A stretch of DNA of 64,000 nt from Prevotellaceae bacterium UBA4361 (GTDB taxonomy: Bacteria; Bacteroidota; Bacteroidia; Bacteroidales; Bacteroidaceae), in assembly GCA_002393575.1 (NCBI GenBank), contig DGSN01000067.1, forward strand, positions 7,136 to 71,135, given 5' to 3'. The notes beneath the pieces are model-generated. The model saw only the letters and a list, made by a program, of their open reading frames with translations. It was not told where the DNA came from and did no database searches. Positions 33,415 to 43,151 of this stretch are shown here, one piece after another. The translations under genes were made by a program, and so were the position numbers. The first letter of the stretch is position 1. Each line of letters opens with the position of its first letter.

Positions 33415-34632
33415 ATGAATTTTATCAACCTTTTGAAAATAGCTTTACGTGCCATAGCGAACAACAAGTTCCGTTCGTTTCTTTCCATGCTGGGTATCAT
33501 TATCGGCGTGGCAGCCGTGATCATCATGATGGCCATAGGACAAGGCTCGAAGGAAAGTGTGCGCAAGGAGATTTCCAAGCAGGGAACTAATGTTATCAAC
33601 ATACGTCCTGGAGCAGACATGCGAGGAGGTGTGCGCCAAGACCCTTCAGCCATGCAGACACTGAAAATGTCAGATTATGAGGCAATTTATAATGAGAAGA
33701 AATTCATCACCCACGTTTCTCCCGAAGTAAATTCGTCGGGACAAGCCATTTATGGAGCCAATAACACCAATGCCAGCATCTACGGAGAGAGCATTGACTA
33801 CTTCGACATCAAACAATGGAATATAGAACAAGGAGACTGCTTCACCGAGGAAGACATCAAGAAGAGCGCCAAAGTGTGTGTCGTGGGAACAACCATCGTC
33901 TCCGAGCTCTTCCCCGATGGACAAGACCCTGTGGGCAAGACCATTCGTTTCAAATCCATACCCTTTCGAGTAGTGGGAGTTTTGAAATCAAAGGGCTATA
34001 ACAGCTGGGGCATGGACCAAGACAATGTCATCATAGCCCCCTACACCACCGTGATGAAGCGCATATTAGCCCAGACCTATTTCTCAAGCTTCATTTGCTC
34101 TGCCATCACAGAGGAAATGACAGACGATGCCATCAACGAACTGACCGAGATTCTGCGCCGACAGCACAAACTAAAGGAAGGGGACGACAACGATTTTCAA
34201 ATCCGCAGTCAACAGGAAATGATGGAAACCATGTCGTCAACTATGGACACCATCACCGTCATCCTTGTCGTGGCAGCAGCCTTTTCTTTGCTTGTCGCAG
34301 GCATTGGAATCATGAACATCATGCTCGTTTCCGTCACAGAACGAACCAAGGAGATAGGTTTGCGCATGTCCGTTGGAGCCCGTGGCATCGACATTAGTAA
34401 CCAGTTCCTCATTGAGTCAATCATGATTAGCATCACAGGAGGACTGTTGGGAATCATAGTGGGATGGCTGGGTACACTCATCTGCTCTTCATTCGGATTG
34501 CCAACCGCCATTCCCGCATGGTCAATCATCGTGTCATTTATCGTTTGTACCATCATCGGCATAGGCTTTGGATACTTCCCTGCCCGAAAAGCCGCCAGCC
34601 TTGACCCTATAGAAGCCATCAGGTATGAGTGA
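33415..34632 (+). CDS. MacB-type ABC transporter permease
   Basis: A 405-residue permease: helix at residues ~21-43 (FRSFLSMLGIIIGVAAVIIMMAIG), MacB-like periplasmic core (~50-275), then three helices at about 285-310, 335-360 and 370-390. The motif TKEIGLRMSVGA and the C-terminal PARKAASLDPIEAIRYE are characteristic of MacB. Last gene of the efflux operon; no clear terminator hairpin follows. Confidence 0.95.
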   Translation: MNFINLLKIALRAIANNKFRSFLSMLGIIIGVAAVIIMMAIGQGSKESVRKEISKQGTNVINIRPGADMRGGVRQDPSAMQTLKMSDYEAIYNEKKFITHVSPEVNSSGQAIYGANNTNASIYGESIDYFDIKQWNIEQGDCFTEEDIKKSAKVCVVGTTIVSELFPDGQDPVGKTIRFKSIPFRVVGVLKSKGYNSWGMDQDNVIIAPYTTVMKRILAQTYFSSFICSAITEEMTDDAINELTEILRRQHKLKEGDDNDFQIRSQQEMMETMSSTMDTITVILVVAAAFSLLVAGIGIMNIMLVSVTERTKEIGLRMSVGARGIDISNQFLIESIMISITGGLLGIIVGWLGTLICSSFGLPTAIPAWSIIVSFIVCTIIGIGFGYFPARKAASLDPIEAIRYE

Positions 34633-34706
34633 TGGACGAGACTTCATTTCTTTACCCTGAATTTCCTTTTTTTATTGAAACATATCGATTTATAAGATAA
34701 AAGTCG

Positions 34707-34714
34707 TAACTTTG
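34707..34714 (+). promoter_or_regulatory. Promoter -7 box of the his operon
   Basis: TAACTTTG, an exact consensus match, 33 bases upstream of the hisH ATG. The -33 element is not clear at standard spacing. Confidence 0.6.
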
Positions 34715-34746
34715 CAACGGAAATTCGAAGAATAAAGGGTAAGAAG

Positions 34747-35343
34747 ATGAAAGTTGCAATCGTGAAATACAATGCGGGAAACATTTATTCGGTGGCGAAT
34801 GCCTTTCGCCGTCTGGGTGTGGAGCCTGTCGTCACCTCTGATGCGGAGGTGCTGATGAAAGCTGAGCGTGTAGTGTTCCCTGGTCAAGGTGAGGCTCATT
34901 CCACGATGGCATATTTGCGTGCCCACAAGCTCGACGAGGTGATTCGCTCTCTCAAACAGCCAGTGCTGGGCATCTGCATCGGGATGCAGCTGTTGTGCCG
35001 TCATTCTGAAGAATACGACACGGACTGCCTGGGGATTTTCGATGCGGACGTTGTTCGTTTCCAGCCCGAACGCCATGAGGACAAGGTGCCTCAGATGGGT
35101 TGGAACGAAATCTACGACACACAAAGTCCGCTGTTCAAAGGTTTCGACAAGGAGGAATTTGTGTATTTCATCCATAGTTTCTATGTTCCCCTTTGCCAAG
35201 ATACGATTGCGACCACGAACTATATCCAGCCCTACTCTTCGGCTCTGCACAAGGACAACTTTTTCGCTACACAATTCCATCCGGAGAAGAGCGGAAAGGT
35301 GGGCGAAAGGATTCTTTCAAACTTTTTGTCGATTGATATTTGA
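34747..35343 (+). CDS. hisH: Imidazole glycerol phosphate synthase, glutaminase subunit
   Basis: Class I glutamine amidotransferase of 198 residues that supplies ammonia to HisF. The catalytic Cys lies in LGICIGMQLLC near residue 78 and the His-Glu pair in QFHPEKSGKVG near residue 178. First gene of a hisH-hisA-hisF-hisIE group covering four late steps of histidine synthesis. Confidence 0.96.
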   Translation: MKVAIVKYNAGNIYSVANAFRRLGVEPVVTSDAEVLMKAERVVFPGQGEAHSTMAYLRAHKLDEVIRSLKQPVLGICIGMQLLCRHSEEYDTDCLGIFDADVVRFQPERHEDKVPQMGWNEIYDTQSPLFKGFDKEEFVYFIHSFYVPLCQDTIATTNYIQPYSSALHKDNFFATQFHPEKSGKVGERILSNFLSIDI

Positions 35344-35429
35344 TAGCAAAGTTTAAGGTTTAGAGTTTAAAGTTTAACGAAGTTATTCTTCTCTGCTAAA
35401 ACTCAATAACTTATAAACTAAATTAAAAG

Positions 35430-36155
35430 ATGATAGAGATTATTCCAGCCATAGATATTATTGATGGTAAGTGCGTGCGCTTGACTCAGGGTGACTACGA
35501 GCAAAAGAAGGTGTATAACGAGGATCCTGTGGAAGTGGCAAAGGCATTTGAAGCGCATGGCATCAAGCGTCTCCACGTCGTTGACCTCGATGGTGCCCGC
35601 TCCAAGCACATTGTGAATGCTGCTTGCGTGGAGCGCATTGCTTCTTGCACTTCGCTTGTTATCGACTTCGGTGGTGGCATCAAGACGGATGGGGACTTAA
35701 GGACGGCTTTCGACGCAGGCGCATCGTTAGTGACGGTCGGTTCGTTGGCTGTAACTCATCCACATACGTTTATTGCCTGGATGGAGTACTACGGTGCAGA
35801 GCGTTTCATCTTGGGGGCAGATGTGAAGAATGGTCTCATCAGCATCAACGGATGGAAGGAGGAAGGCGATGAGAGTCTTATCCCTTTCATCGAAAAGTAT
35901 CGTCAGAAAGGAATCCGTCAGGTGCTCTGCACGGACATCGCTCGCGATGGTATGCTTCAGGGACCTTCTACTGAACTCTACAAGGAGGTGATGAAGCGTT
36001 TCCCCGCGTTGCATCTCATTGCCAGTGGCGGTGTGAGTGGAATGGACGATATTCGCCAACTCAATGAGGCTGGCATTCCTGCGGTAGTTTTTGGAAAAGC
36101 CATCTACGAAGGAAAAATATTACTTGAGGAACTGAAAGAATTCATAGAATGTTAG
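35430..36155 (+). CDS. hisA: ProFAR isomerase
   Basis: A (beta/alpha)8 barrel of 241 residues isomerising ProFAR to PRFAR. N-terminal [21 protein letters not shown] holds the catalytic Asp; [12 protein letters not shown] and [12 protein letters not shown] are the two phosphate-binding loops; [14 protein letters not shown] holds the second Asp. Overlaps hisF by 7 bp. Confidence 0.96.
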   Translation: MIEIIPAIDIIDGKCVRLTQGDYEQKKVYNEDPVEVAKAFEAHGIKRLHVVDLDGARSKHIVNAACVERIASCTSLVIDFGGGIKTDGDLRTAFDAGASLVTVGSLAVTHPHTFIAWMEYYGAERFILGADVKNGLISINGWKEEGDESLIPFIEKYRQKGIRQVLCTDIARDGMLQGPSTELYKEVMKRFPALHLIASGGVSGMDDIRQLNEAGIPAVVFGKAIYEGKILLEELKEFIEC

Positions 36156-36904
36156 CAAAACGTATCATACCTTGTCTTGACATCAAGAATGGGGAAACGG
36201 TGAAAGGAACGAACTTCGTGAATCTTCGCGAGGCGGGGGATCCTGTGGAATTAGGCAAGAGGTACAGTGAGCAAGGTGCTGACGAATTGGTGTATCTTGA
36301 CATTACAGCAAGCCACGAAGGACGAAAAACTTTCACTGAAATGGTGCAACGCATTGCTCGCGAAATCAATATTCCGTTCACTGTTGGTGGAGGAATTAAC
36401 GAACTAAGCGATGTGGATAGATTGCTGAACGCTGGTGCCGACAAGGTGAGCGTGAATTCGGCTGCGCTGCGCCGCCCGGAACTCATCGACGAAATAGCTT
36501 CCCACTTCGGTTCACAAGTTTGTGTCGTTGCGATAGATGCCAAAGAGGACAATGGCGGATGGGAATGCTATCTGAATGGTGGACGAATTCCAACGGGCAT
36601 CAACCTCTTCGAATGGGCAAAGGAGGCGAATGAGCGTGGAGCTGGCGAGATTCTCTTTACGAGCATGAACCACGATGGTGTGAAGAATGGATATGCCAAC
36701 ACGGCTCTACGTCAATTGTCGGAAACGCTCTCCATCCCTGTCATTGCTTCGGGTGGTGCTGGAAAGAAAGAGCATTTCCGCGATACATTCTTCTTGGGAC
36801 ATAGCGACGCTGCTTTGGCCGCATCTGTGTTTCACTTTGGGGAAATCCCCATTCAGGAACTAAAAAAATGGCTACTTGAAGAAGGAGTGAATGTTAGGAT
36901 GTGA
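36149..36904 (+). CDS. hisF: Imidazole glycerol phosphate synthase, cyclase subunit
   Basis: A 251-residue barrel enzyme. [19 protein letters not shown] with the catalytic Asp at the N-terminus, [37 protein letters not shown] and [13 protein letters not shown] are all in place. Forms a heterodimer with HisH. The start codon lies inside the end of hisA. Confidence 0.97.
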   Translation: MLAKRIIPCLDIKNGETVKGTNFVNLREAGDPVELGKRYSEQGADELVYLDITASHEGRKTFTEMVQRIAREINIPFTVGGGINELSDVDRLLNAGADKVSVNSAALRRPELIDEIASHFGSQVCVVAIDAKEDNGGWECYLNGGRIPTGINLFEWAKEANERGAGEILFTSMNHDGVKNGYANTALRQLSETLSIPVIASGGAGKKEHFRDTFFLGHSDAALAASVFHFGEIPIQELKKWLLEEGVNVRM

Positions 36905-36935
36905 TGCTTTTGAAATGAAGAATGAAGAATAAAAA

Positions 36936-36988
36936 AGGTCAAAAGTCAAAGGCCACCCATCTGGATGGCTACCTTAGACTTTAGACCT
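36936..36988 (+). repeat. Hairpin between hisF and hisIE
   Basis: AGGTCAAAAGTCAAAGG pairs with CCTTAGACTTTAGACCT (two mismatches) around an inner CATCTGGATG. It resembles an attenuator or processing hairpin but lacks a T-run; more likely another palindromic spacer repeat. Confidence 0.5.
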
Positions 36989-37015
36989 TAGACCTAAAAC
37001 TCAGAAAATTAAAAT

Positions 37016-37627
37016 ATGGAAATAGATTTCAATAAGATGGATGGGCTCGTTCCTGCCATCATTCAAGATGCAAAGACACTGAAAGTGTTGATGTTAGGTT
37101 TCATGAACGAAGAAGCTTATAAGAAGACGGTTGAGACTGGCAAGGTAACTTTTTATAGCCGCACTCGCCAAACCCTGTGGACAAAGGGGGAAACGAGTGG
37201 TAATTTCTTGAATGTTGTTTCTATCGCAGTCGATTGCGATAAGGACACGCTCCTCATCAAGGCAAATCCCGATGGCCCTGTCTGCCACACGGGGGCTGAT
37301 ACTTGTTGGGCTGAGACGAACGACAATCCAATCATGTTCTTGACTGAATTGCAACGCTTTATCGAAAAGCGTCATGAAGAGATGCCTGAAGGTAGCTACA
37401 CAACGAGCCTTTTCAAGGATGGTTGTCACCGCATGGCTCAGAAAGTGGGCGAAGAAGCATTGGAGGCAGTCATCGAAGCTGTTGCCAACAACAATGAGCG
37501 TCTTGTATATGAGGCATCAGACATGCTCTATCATCTGATTGTTCTCCTCACGTCAAAGGGTTTGTCCATTGAGGACTTGGCACGAGAATTGCAAATGCGT
37601 CACGACCCCAACTGGCATAAGCATTGA
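37016..37627 (+). CDS. hisIE: Bifunctional phosphoribosyl-AMP cyclohydrolase / phosphoribosyl-ATP pyrophosphatase
   Basis: A 203-residue fusion of HisI and HisE. Residues 1-~110 are the cyclohydrolase, with the metal site SIAVDCDKDTLLI and CHTGADTCW; residues ~115-203 are the pyrophosphatase helical domain, with SYTTSLFKDGCHRMAQKVGEEALE. Catalyses steps two and three of histidine synthesis. Last his gene of the group. Confidence 0.96.
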   Translation: MEIDFNKMDGLVPAIIQDAKTLKVLMLGFMNEEAYKKTVETGKVTFYSRTRQTLWTKGETSGNFLNVVSIAVDCDKDTLLIKANPDGPVCHTGADTCWAETNDNPIMFLTELQRFIEKRHEEMPEGSYTTSLFKDGCHRMAQKVGEEALEAVIEAVANNNERLVYEASDMLYHLIVLLTSKGLSIEDLARELQMRHDPNWHKH

Positions 37628-37737
37628 AGAATAATGTTTAGTGTTTAGAGTTTAGTGTTTAAAGTGAAAAAAGCTTTACCCCCTACCCCTCTCCAAAGGG
37701 CGAGGGGAGCAAAAACTTAAAACTTACCTGAAATAAT

Positions 37738-38511
37738 ATGGAATTAATAAAATATTCATCCGTCAATGTAAACCAAGAGTCACTGGAAGTGCTTAGTAAT
37801 GTGGCGTTGAACATTGAAAAAGGTGAGTTTGTTTATATTATAGGAAAAGTGGGGTCGGGAAAGAGCTCACTGCTCAAAACCATGTATGGCGAACTTCCAC
37901 TAAAAGAAGGAGAAGCCAGCATCCTCGGTTTCGACCTCATTAAGCTCAAGCAAAAGCACCTTCCTCAACTTCGTCGCAAACTGGGTGTCATCTTCCAAGA
38001 TTTCCAATTGCTCTCCGACCGTACTGTTGAGAACAACCTTCGATTTGTGCTGAAGGCTACAGGTTGGAAGAACAATGTTGAAATCACCCAGCGCATCCAA
38101 GATGTGCTCGACTTGGTGGGGATGAGTACAAAGGGATATAAATATCCGCATGAACTATCGGGAGGTGAACAACAACGCATTGCCATAGCACGCGCCATTC
38201 TCAACAACCCAAAAATCATTCTCGCCGATGAACCAACGGGCAACCTCGACATGGAAACAAGCCAAAACATCACAGAATTGCTTCGAAAAATCTGTATGCA
38301 GGGCTCCACGGTCATCATGGTTACTCACAACATGCAAATCGTGGAGCAGTATCCAGGCAGAGTGTTCAGATGCAAGGACCACTTGCTCGAGGAAATCACT
38401 CAAAAGAATAAGGAAATGGTGGATGCTGAACAGGAACTTGCGAATGAACCCGACACTCAAGGCCAAGACCATTCCTACAAAGAAGACAATATCCGATTCA
38501 ATTACGACTAA
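37738..38511 (+). CDS. ftsE: Cell division ATPase FtsE-like
   Basis: A 257-residue ABC ATPase, best matched to Fts[19 protein letters not shown] (Walker A), [50 protein letters not shown] and MVTHNMQIV. In other bacteria FtsE works with membrane FtsX to activate septal peptidoglycan hydrolases. No ftsX is adjacent. The C-terminal ~35 residues are acidic and Gln/Asn-rich, beyond the usual FtsE length. Assignment to FtsE versus another LolD-type ATPase rests on pattern only. Confidence 0.85.
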   Translation: MELIKYSSVNVNQESLEVLSNVALNIEKGEFVYIIGKVGSGKSSLLKTMYGELPLKEGEASILGFDLIKLKQKHLPQLRRKLGVIFQDFQLLSDRTVENNLRFVLKATGWKNNVEITQRIQDVLDLVGMSTKGYKYPHELSGGEQQRIAIARAILNNPKIILADEPTGNLDMETSQNITELLRKICMQGSTVIMVTHNMQIVEQYPGRVFRCKDHLLEEITQKNKEMVDAEQELANEPDTQGQDHSYKEDNIRFNYD

Positions 38512-38536
38512 TAGTTATAATAATAAATAAGCTAAC

Positions 38537-39856
38537 ATGATGAAAGTATTGAAATTTGGTGGTACATCCGTAGGTACCCCACAGCGAATGAAAGACGTAG
38601 CTAAGCTCATCAATGATGGAGAAAAAAAGATTGTTGTCCTTTCTGCCATGTCGGGAACGACCAACACTCTCATCGAAATCGCAGACTATCTCTATAAGAA
38701 GAATCCAGAGGGTGCTAACGAAACCATCAATTCGCTCGAGAAGAAATATCGTCGCCACATCGACAAACTCTATTCCACTCAAGAATGGAAAGAAAAGACT
38801 CTCGATTTCATAAAACAGGAATTCGACTATTTGCGCTCTTTCACAAAAGGAATCTTCACAATGTTCGAAGAGAAAATCATTGTTGGGCAAGGTGAAATTC
38901 TCTCTACCAACATGGTCACCAACTATTTGCAGGAACAAGGCATCAACGTAGCACTCATTCCTGCTCTTGAGTTTATGCGCACAGACAAGAACGGAGAACC
39001 TGACCTTCAATACATCAGCGAAAAAATCAAAAACCAATTAGAGAATAACCCCGATAAGGACATCTACATCACTCAAGGATTCATCTGCCGCAACGCTTAC
39101 GGCGAAGTGGATAACTTGCAGCGTGGTGGTTCCGACTATAGCGCTTCACTCATCGGAGCTGCTGTTAATGCTTCCGAGATTCAGATTTGGACAGACATCG
39201 ACGGAATGCACAACAACGACCCTCGCTATGTGGATAACACCTCGCCAATTTCCAACCTCCACTTCGAAGAAGCTGCTGAGCTCGCCTACTTTGGAGCAAA
39301 AATCCTTCACCCTACCTGTATCCAGCCTGCCAAGTATGCGGGCATACCAGTAAAACTGCTGAACACAATGGACCCTACTGCTCCTGGGACTGTTATCAGC
39401 AACGAAACAGAATACAGAAAAATCAAAGCTGTAGCTGCCAAGGACAATATCACAGCCATCAACATCACATCGTCACGTATGCTTCTTGCATACGGCTTCC
39501 TCCGCAAGGTGTTTGAAATCTTCGAAAGCTACAAGACAAGCATCGACATGATTTGCACATCAGAGGTAGGAGTTTCTGTATCCATCGACAACACCACCAA
39601 CCTGCCACAGATTCTTAACGAGCTCAAGAAATTCGGCACAGTGAAAGTGGATAAGGACATGTGCATCATCTGCGTAGTCGGCGACCTCGACTGGCAAAAC
39701 GTGGGTTTCGAGTCGGCTGCTACAGATGCCATGAAGAATATTCCTGTCCGCATGATTTCATACGGAGGAAGTGAACACAACATCTCCTTCCTCATTTCAG
39801 CATCGGACAAAAAGAGAGCACTCCAATCTCTTTCCAACACACTTTTCCAACCATAA
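38537..39856 (+). CDS. lysC: Aspartate kinase
   Basis: Monofunctional aspartokinase of 439 residues, first step of the Lys/Thr/Met/diaminopimelate pathway. N-terminal KVLKFGGTSVGTP, a QGFICRNAYGEVDNLQRGGSDYSAS active site, WTDIDGMHNNDPR, and two C-terminal ACT domains (from ~residue 300) for feedback control. It is followed 58 bp later by lysA, fitting lysine/diaminopimelate synthesis. Two adjacent ATGs make either start possible. Confidence 0.95.
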   Translation: MMKVLKFGGTSVGTPQRMKDVAKLINDGEKKIVVLSAMSGTTNTLIEIADYLYKKNPEGANETINSLEKKYRRHIDKLYSTQEWKEKTLDFIKQEFDYLRSFTKGIFTMFEEKIIVGQGEILSTNMVTNYLQEQGINVALIPALEFMRTDKNGEPDLQYISEKIKNQLENNPDKDIYITQGFICRNAYGEVDNLQRGGSDYSASLIGAAVNASEIQIWTDIDGMHNNDPRYVDNTSPISNLHFEEAAELAYFGAKILHPTCIQPAKYAGIPVKLLNTMDPTAPGTVISNETEYRKIKAVAAKDNITAINITSSRMLLAYGFLRKVFEIFESYKTSIDMICTSEVGVSVSIDNTTNLPQILNELKKFGTVKVDKDMCIICVVGDLDWQNVGFESAATDAMKNIPVRMISYGGSEHNISFLISASDKKRALQSLSNTLFQP

Positions 39857-39914
39857 CGATAATCCCCAAAATAACATAAAATATCCTGAGAACCATCAGG
39901 AAATTACCTACATA

Positions 39915-41105
39915 ATGAGTACAACCTCCATTCCATTCTTACGCACTCCGTTCTATCTCTACGACACGGAACTTTTACATGACACCCTCACAGCCATCTG
40001 CACAGAAGCAGAAAAGTACAGCAACTACCATGTTCATTATGCTGTGAAAGCTAATGCCAATCCCATGCTGCTCAAAATCATACTCGATGCAGGATTGGGA
40101 ATTGACTGTGTAAGTGGAGGCGAAATAGAGAGAGCCCTTGAAGTGGGTTTTTCCCCTGACCAAATAGTATTTGCAGGAGTGGGTAAGAGCGACTGGGAAA
40201 TCAATCTTGGACTCGATAACGACATTTTCTGTTTCAACGTCGAGAGCATTCCAGAACTTCTCATCATCAATGAATTAGCCGCTGACAAGAACAGAATTGC
40301 CAATGTGTGCTTTCGCATCAATCCCAACGTAGGTGCTCATACCCATGCCAACATCACTACTGGACTGGCTGAGAACAAATTCGGCATTGCCATGGAGGAC
40401 ATGGAGAAACTCATTATTCTTGCAAAAAGTTTGACAAATGTCCGCTTCCGTGGATTGCATTTTCATATCGGCAGTCAGATACTCCAGATGGATGACTTCA
40501 TTGCGCTATCAGAGAGAATCAATGAAATTCAGGATCGACTCGACTCAGAAAACATCCACATCGAAATAATCAATGTGGGTGGAGGACTTGGCATCGACTA
40601 TCAGAATCCAAACATGAACCCAATTCCGAATTTCAAGGACTACTTCCAGACCTATCATCGGCATCTCAAGCTTCGCCCAGGACAATCGCTTCACTTTGAA
40701 CTGGGAAGGGCTGTTGTGGCACAGTGTGGAACACTTATCACCCAAGTTCTCTACATCAAGCAAGGTTCATTCAAGAAATTTGCAATTGTCGATGCAGGAA
40801 TGACAGAGCTCATTCGTCCTGCCCTTTATGGTGCTTACCACAAAATAGAGAATATAAGTGTCACACAGAATATTCGCTTGACCGACCCTATAACAGTCGC
40901 TGATAGTGAAGAAACATACGATGTGGCAGGTCCCATTTGTGAATCAAGCGATGTGTTTGCCAAAGGTATTTCTCTACCTACCACAAAACGAGGCGACTTG
41001 TTGGCGATTCGTAGCGCAGGAGCTTACGGAGAAATAATGGCTTCGCAATATAATTGTCGTCCATTGCCACAAACTTATATTCTTGAAGAATTAAATATAG
41101 ACTGA
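39915..41105 (+). CDS. lysA: Diaminopimelate decarboxylase
   Basis: PLP enzyme of 396 residues, last step to lysine. Alanine racemase-like barrel with the PLP Lys in HYAVKANANP near residue 45, GGEIERAL, HFHIGSQI and GGGLGIDY loops, and the C-terminal CESSDVFAKG and RSAGAYGEIM motifs. The start is the Met before STTSIPFL; the 48-residue upstream open frame overlaps the end of the aspartokinase gene. Confidence 0.95.
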   Translation: MSTTSIPFLRTPFYLYDTELLHDTLTAICTEAEKYSNYHVHYAVKANANPMLLKIILDAGLGIDCVSGGEIERALEVGFSPDQIVFAGVGKSDWEINLGLDNDIFCFNVESIPELLIINELAADKNRIANVCFRINPNVGAHTHANITTGLAENKFGIAMEDMEKLIILAKSLTNVRFRGLHFHIGSQILQMDDFIALSERINEIQDRLDSENIHIEIINVGGGLGIDYQNPNMNPIPNFKDYFQTYHRHLKLRPGQSLHFELGRAVVAQCGTLITQVLYIKQGSFKKFAIVDAGMTELIRPALYGAYHKIENISVTQNIRLTDPITVADSEETYDVAGPICESSDVFAKGISLPTTKRGDLLAIRSAGAYGEIMASQYNCRPLPQTYILEELNID

Positions 41106-41115
41106 CACGCAATAC

Positions 41116-41178
41116 GTCAATTTGTCACCAATCGTAGCAATCACAGACTATTGGCACGTATTTTGAGGACAAATTGAC
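41116..41178 (+). promoter_or_regulatory. Inverted repeat ahead of grpE-dnaJ
   Basis: Perfect 11-bp arms GTCAATTTGTC (41116-41126) and GACAAATTGAC (41168-41178), with a nested CCAAT/ATTGG pair inside and a promoter-like TATTTTG close to the right arm, 24 bases before the grpE ATG. It is not the CIRCE sequence. Could be an operator for heat-shock control or the lysA terminator; there is no T-run. Confidence 0.5.
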
Positions 41179-41201
41179 TACAATAATAAATCATCAATAT
41201 T

Positions 41202-41807
41202 ATGATAGATAATCAGGAAAACTTAAACGAAGAAGAAAAGCAGAACGAAGAAGTTCTCAATCAGCAAGAGGAAAATGGTGAAACCACTGAAAATCAAAAG
41301 ACCGAGACTTCGGAGGAAAGCGATGCAGAAGAGAAGAAAGAGGATTCCATGACAGAGCAGCTTGCCAAGGCACAAGCACAAGTGGAGGAGTATAAGGACA
41401 AATATCTTCGTCAGCTTGCAGAGTTTGACAACTATCGTCGTCGAGTGATGAAAGAAAAAGCCGAACTTATCAAGAACGGTGGAGAGAAAGTGATGTGTGC
41501 CATCCTTCCTATCCTTGACGACTTCGACCGTGCAAACGACACGTTGGCACAAATGGGCGAAGAGGCTTGTGCCGAAAAGAAAGGCGTAGAACTTATCATT
41601 GAGAAGTTCGAGAAGATACTGAAGCAACAGGGTTTGGAAAAGATGGATGTTCTGGGCAAACCATTCGATGTGGACTTCCATGAGGCTGTAGCAATGGTAC
41701 CGGGACAACCTGACGAACTGAAAGGTAAAGTCATCGACTGTGTGCAGGCAGGATATATTCTGAATGAGAAAGTGATAAGACATGCCAAAGTGGCAGTGGC
41801 ACAATAA
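41202..41807 (+). CDS. grpE: Nucleotide exchange factor GrpE
   Basis: A 201-residue DnaK cochaperone. Acidic, disordered N-terminus (~55 residues, rich in Glu/Asn), a long coiled-coil helix (QLAKAQAQVEEYKDKYLRQLAEFDNYRRR) and the C-terminal beta domain with MVPGQPDELKGKVIDCVQAGYILNEKVIRHAKV. The pair with dnaJ is the usual arrangement; dnaK is not in the window. Confidence 0.96.
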   Translation: MIDNQENLNEEEKQNEEVLNQQEENGETTENQKTETSEESDAEEKKEDSMTEQLAKAQAQVEEYKDKYLRQLAEFDNYRRRVMKEKAELIKNGGEKVMCAILPILDDFDRANDTLAQMGEEACAEKKGVELIIEKFEKILKQQGLEKMDVLGKPFDVDFHEAVAMVPGQPDELKGKVIDCVQAGYILNEKVIRHAKVAVAQ

Positions 41808-41817
41808 ATGTAGTTAA

Positions 41818-41890
41818 TCTCCTAAAGAAATCAGCAAAATTGGCATATTTAGTCTTTTGGCTATGCCAAGCTGAAGGTTTTTAGGAGACT
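41818..41890 (+). repeat. TCTCCTAAAGAAATCAGC inverted-repeat unit
   Basis: A 73-bp unit between grpE and dnaJ, with ends TCTCCTAAA and TTTAGGAGA and inner AAATTGGCATA ... TATGCCAAG arms. Its sister copy is at 25299-25371. Confidence 0.7.
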
Positions 41891-41905
41891 ATTTTGTTAA
41901 GAAAA

Positions 41906-43054
41906 ATGGCAAAACGAGATTATTATGAAGTGCTGGGGGTGGAAAAGACAGCTACAGAGTCGGAAATAAAGACTGCATACAAGAAGTTGGCTATCAAGTA
42001 CCACCCAGACCGCAATCCCGACAACCCTGAGGCAGAAGCAAAGTTTAAAGAAGCTGCTGAAGCATATGAAGTGCTTCATGACCCTCAGAAAAGACAACAA
42101 TACGATCAATTTGGTTTTGATGGCCCACAAGGATTTGGTGGTGCTGGATTCTCTGACATTAATGATATTTTCTCTGCTTTCGGTGACATCTTCGGTGGCG
42201 GAGGTTTTGCTGGTTTTGGCGGTTTTGGTGGAGGAAGCCGAGGCCACCAAAAACCTGTTTATAGAGGAAAGGATCAGCGTCTGCGTGTAGAACTGAACCT
42301 GCAAGAAATCGTTAATGGTACGACAAAGAAATTCAAAATCAAGAATGACGTTAAGTGTGAGCACTGTCATGGAACGGGAAGTGAAGACGGGAAAGTGGAA
42401 ACTTGCTCTCGATGCAATGGAACAGGTGTGGTGATTACCACCCGACAGAGTTTTCTTGGCATCATGCAAAGCCAAACAACTTGTCCAGAATGTCATGGAG
42501 AAGGTACTGTCATCAAGAACAAGTGTTCACATTGCCACGGCGAAGGAATCGTAGCAGGTGAAAATGTGGTGGAAGTGAATTTCCCAGCAGGACTGGCTGA
42601 AGGAATGGTGCTAAACGTAGAGGGAAAAGGTGGTGCTGGACGACACAACGGTGTGAATGGTGACTTGCAAATTATCATCAAGGAAAAAGCAGATGAAACA
42701 CTGATTCGTGATGGCAATAACCTCATCTACAATCTCCTTCTTTCTATTCCAATGGCCGTATTGGGCTGCTCAGTTGAAGTGCCAACTATTGACGGTACCG
42801 CCAAAATCAATATCGCTCCTGGTACTCAGCCTGGAACAGTTCTTCGGTTGAAAGGCAAAGGTGTTCCTGAAGTGCAAGGATACATCAAACAGCGTGGAGA
42901 TGAAGTTATCAATATCAGCGTCTATATTCCTGAAACATTGTCGAAAGAAGAAAAGGAACAGATGAAAGCTGCTATGGATAGTACTCACTTCAAACCATCG
43001 GAGACAGTAAAGAAGAAGATTTTCAACAAATTCCGATCATACTTTGAAAATTAA
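41906..43054 (+). CDS. dnaJ: Chaperone DnaJ
   Basis: Type I DnaJ of 382 residues: J-domain with the HPD motif in [16 protein letters not shown], Gly/Phe-rich linker (~residues 78-115), a zinc domain with four CxxCxGxG repeats ([32 protein letters not shown]) and the C-terminal substrate-binding domains. The ATG at 41906 is preferred over a TTG 12 bases upstream, since DnaJ begins [11 protein letters not shown]. Confidence 0.97.
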   Translation: MAKRDYYEVLGVEKTATESEIKTAYKKLAIKYHPDRNPDNPEAEAKFKEAAEAYEVLHDPQKRQQYDQFGFDGPQGFGGAGFSDINDIFSAFGDIFGGGGFAGFGGFGGGSRGHQKPVYRGKDQRLRVELNLQEIVNGTTKKFKIKNDVKCEHCHGTGSEDGKVETCSRCNGTGVVITTRQSFLGIMQSQTTCPECHGEGTVIKNKCSHCHGEGIVAGENVVEVNFPAGLAEGMVLNVEGKGGAGRHNGVNGDLQIIIKEKADETLIRDGNNLIYNLLLSIPMAVLGCSVEVPTIDGTAKINIAPGTQPGTVLRLKGKGVPEVQGYIKQRGDEVINISVYIPETLSKEEKEQMKAAMDSTHFKPSETVKKKIFNKFRSYFEN

Positions 43055-43065
43055 AAATTAAGTGT

Positions 43066-43140
43066 TTAGTGTTTCTGTGTTTAGTGTTTAGAGAATGCCA
43101 TCTGGGTAAATCGCTTCACACTAAACTCTAAACACTAATT
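43066..43140 (+). repeat. TTTAGTGTTTAGAG palindromic spacer
   Basis: TTAGTGTTTAGAG pairs with CTCTAAACACTAA around AATGCCATCTGGGTAAATCG, the same core found at 19.4 and 32.3 kb. It lies between dnaJ and folC. Confidence 0.65.
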
Positions 43141-43151
43141 TTTGTTTTATC

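Noticed and set aside
39771..39914. 48-residue N-terminal extension of LysA
   Set aside because: It overlaps the end of the aspartokinase gene, is not PLP-enzyme-like and the family N-terminus is at 39915.
41116..41178. CIRCE operator ahead of grpE
   Set aside because: The CIRCE arms TTAGCACTC/GAGTGCTAA are absent; the inverted repeat present is a different sequence.
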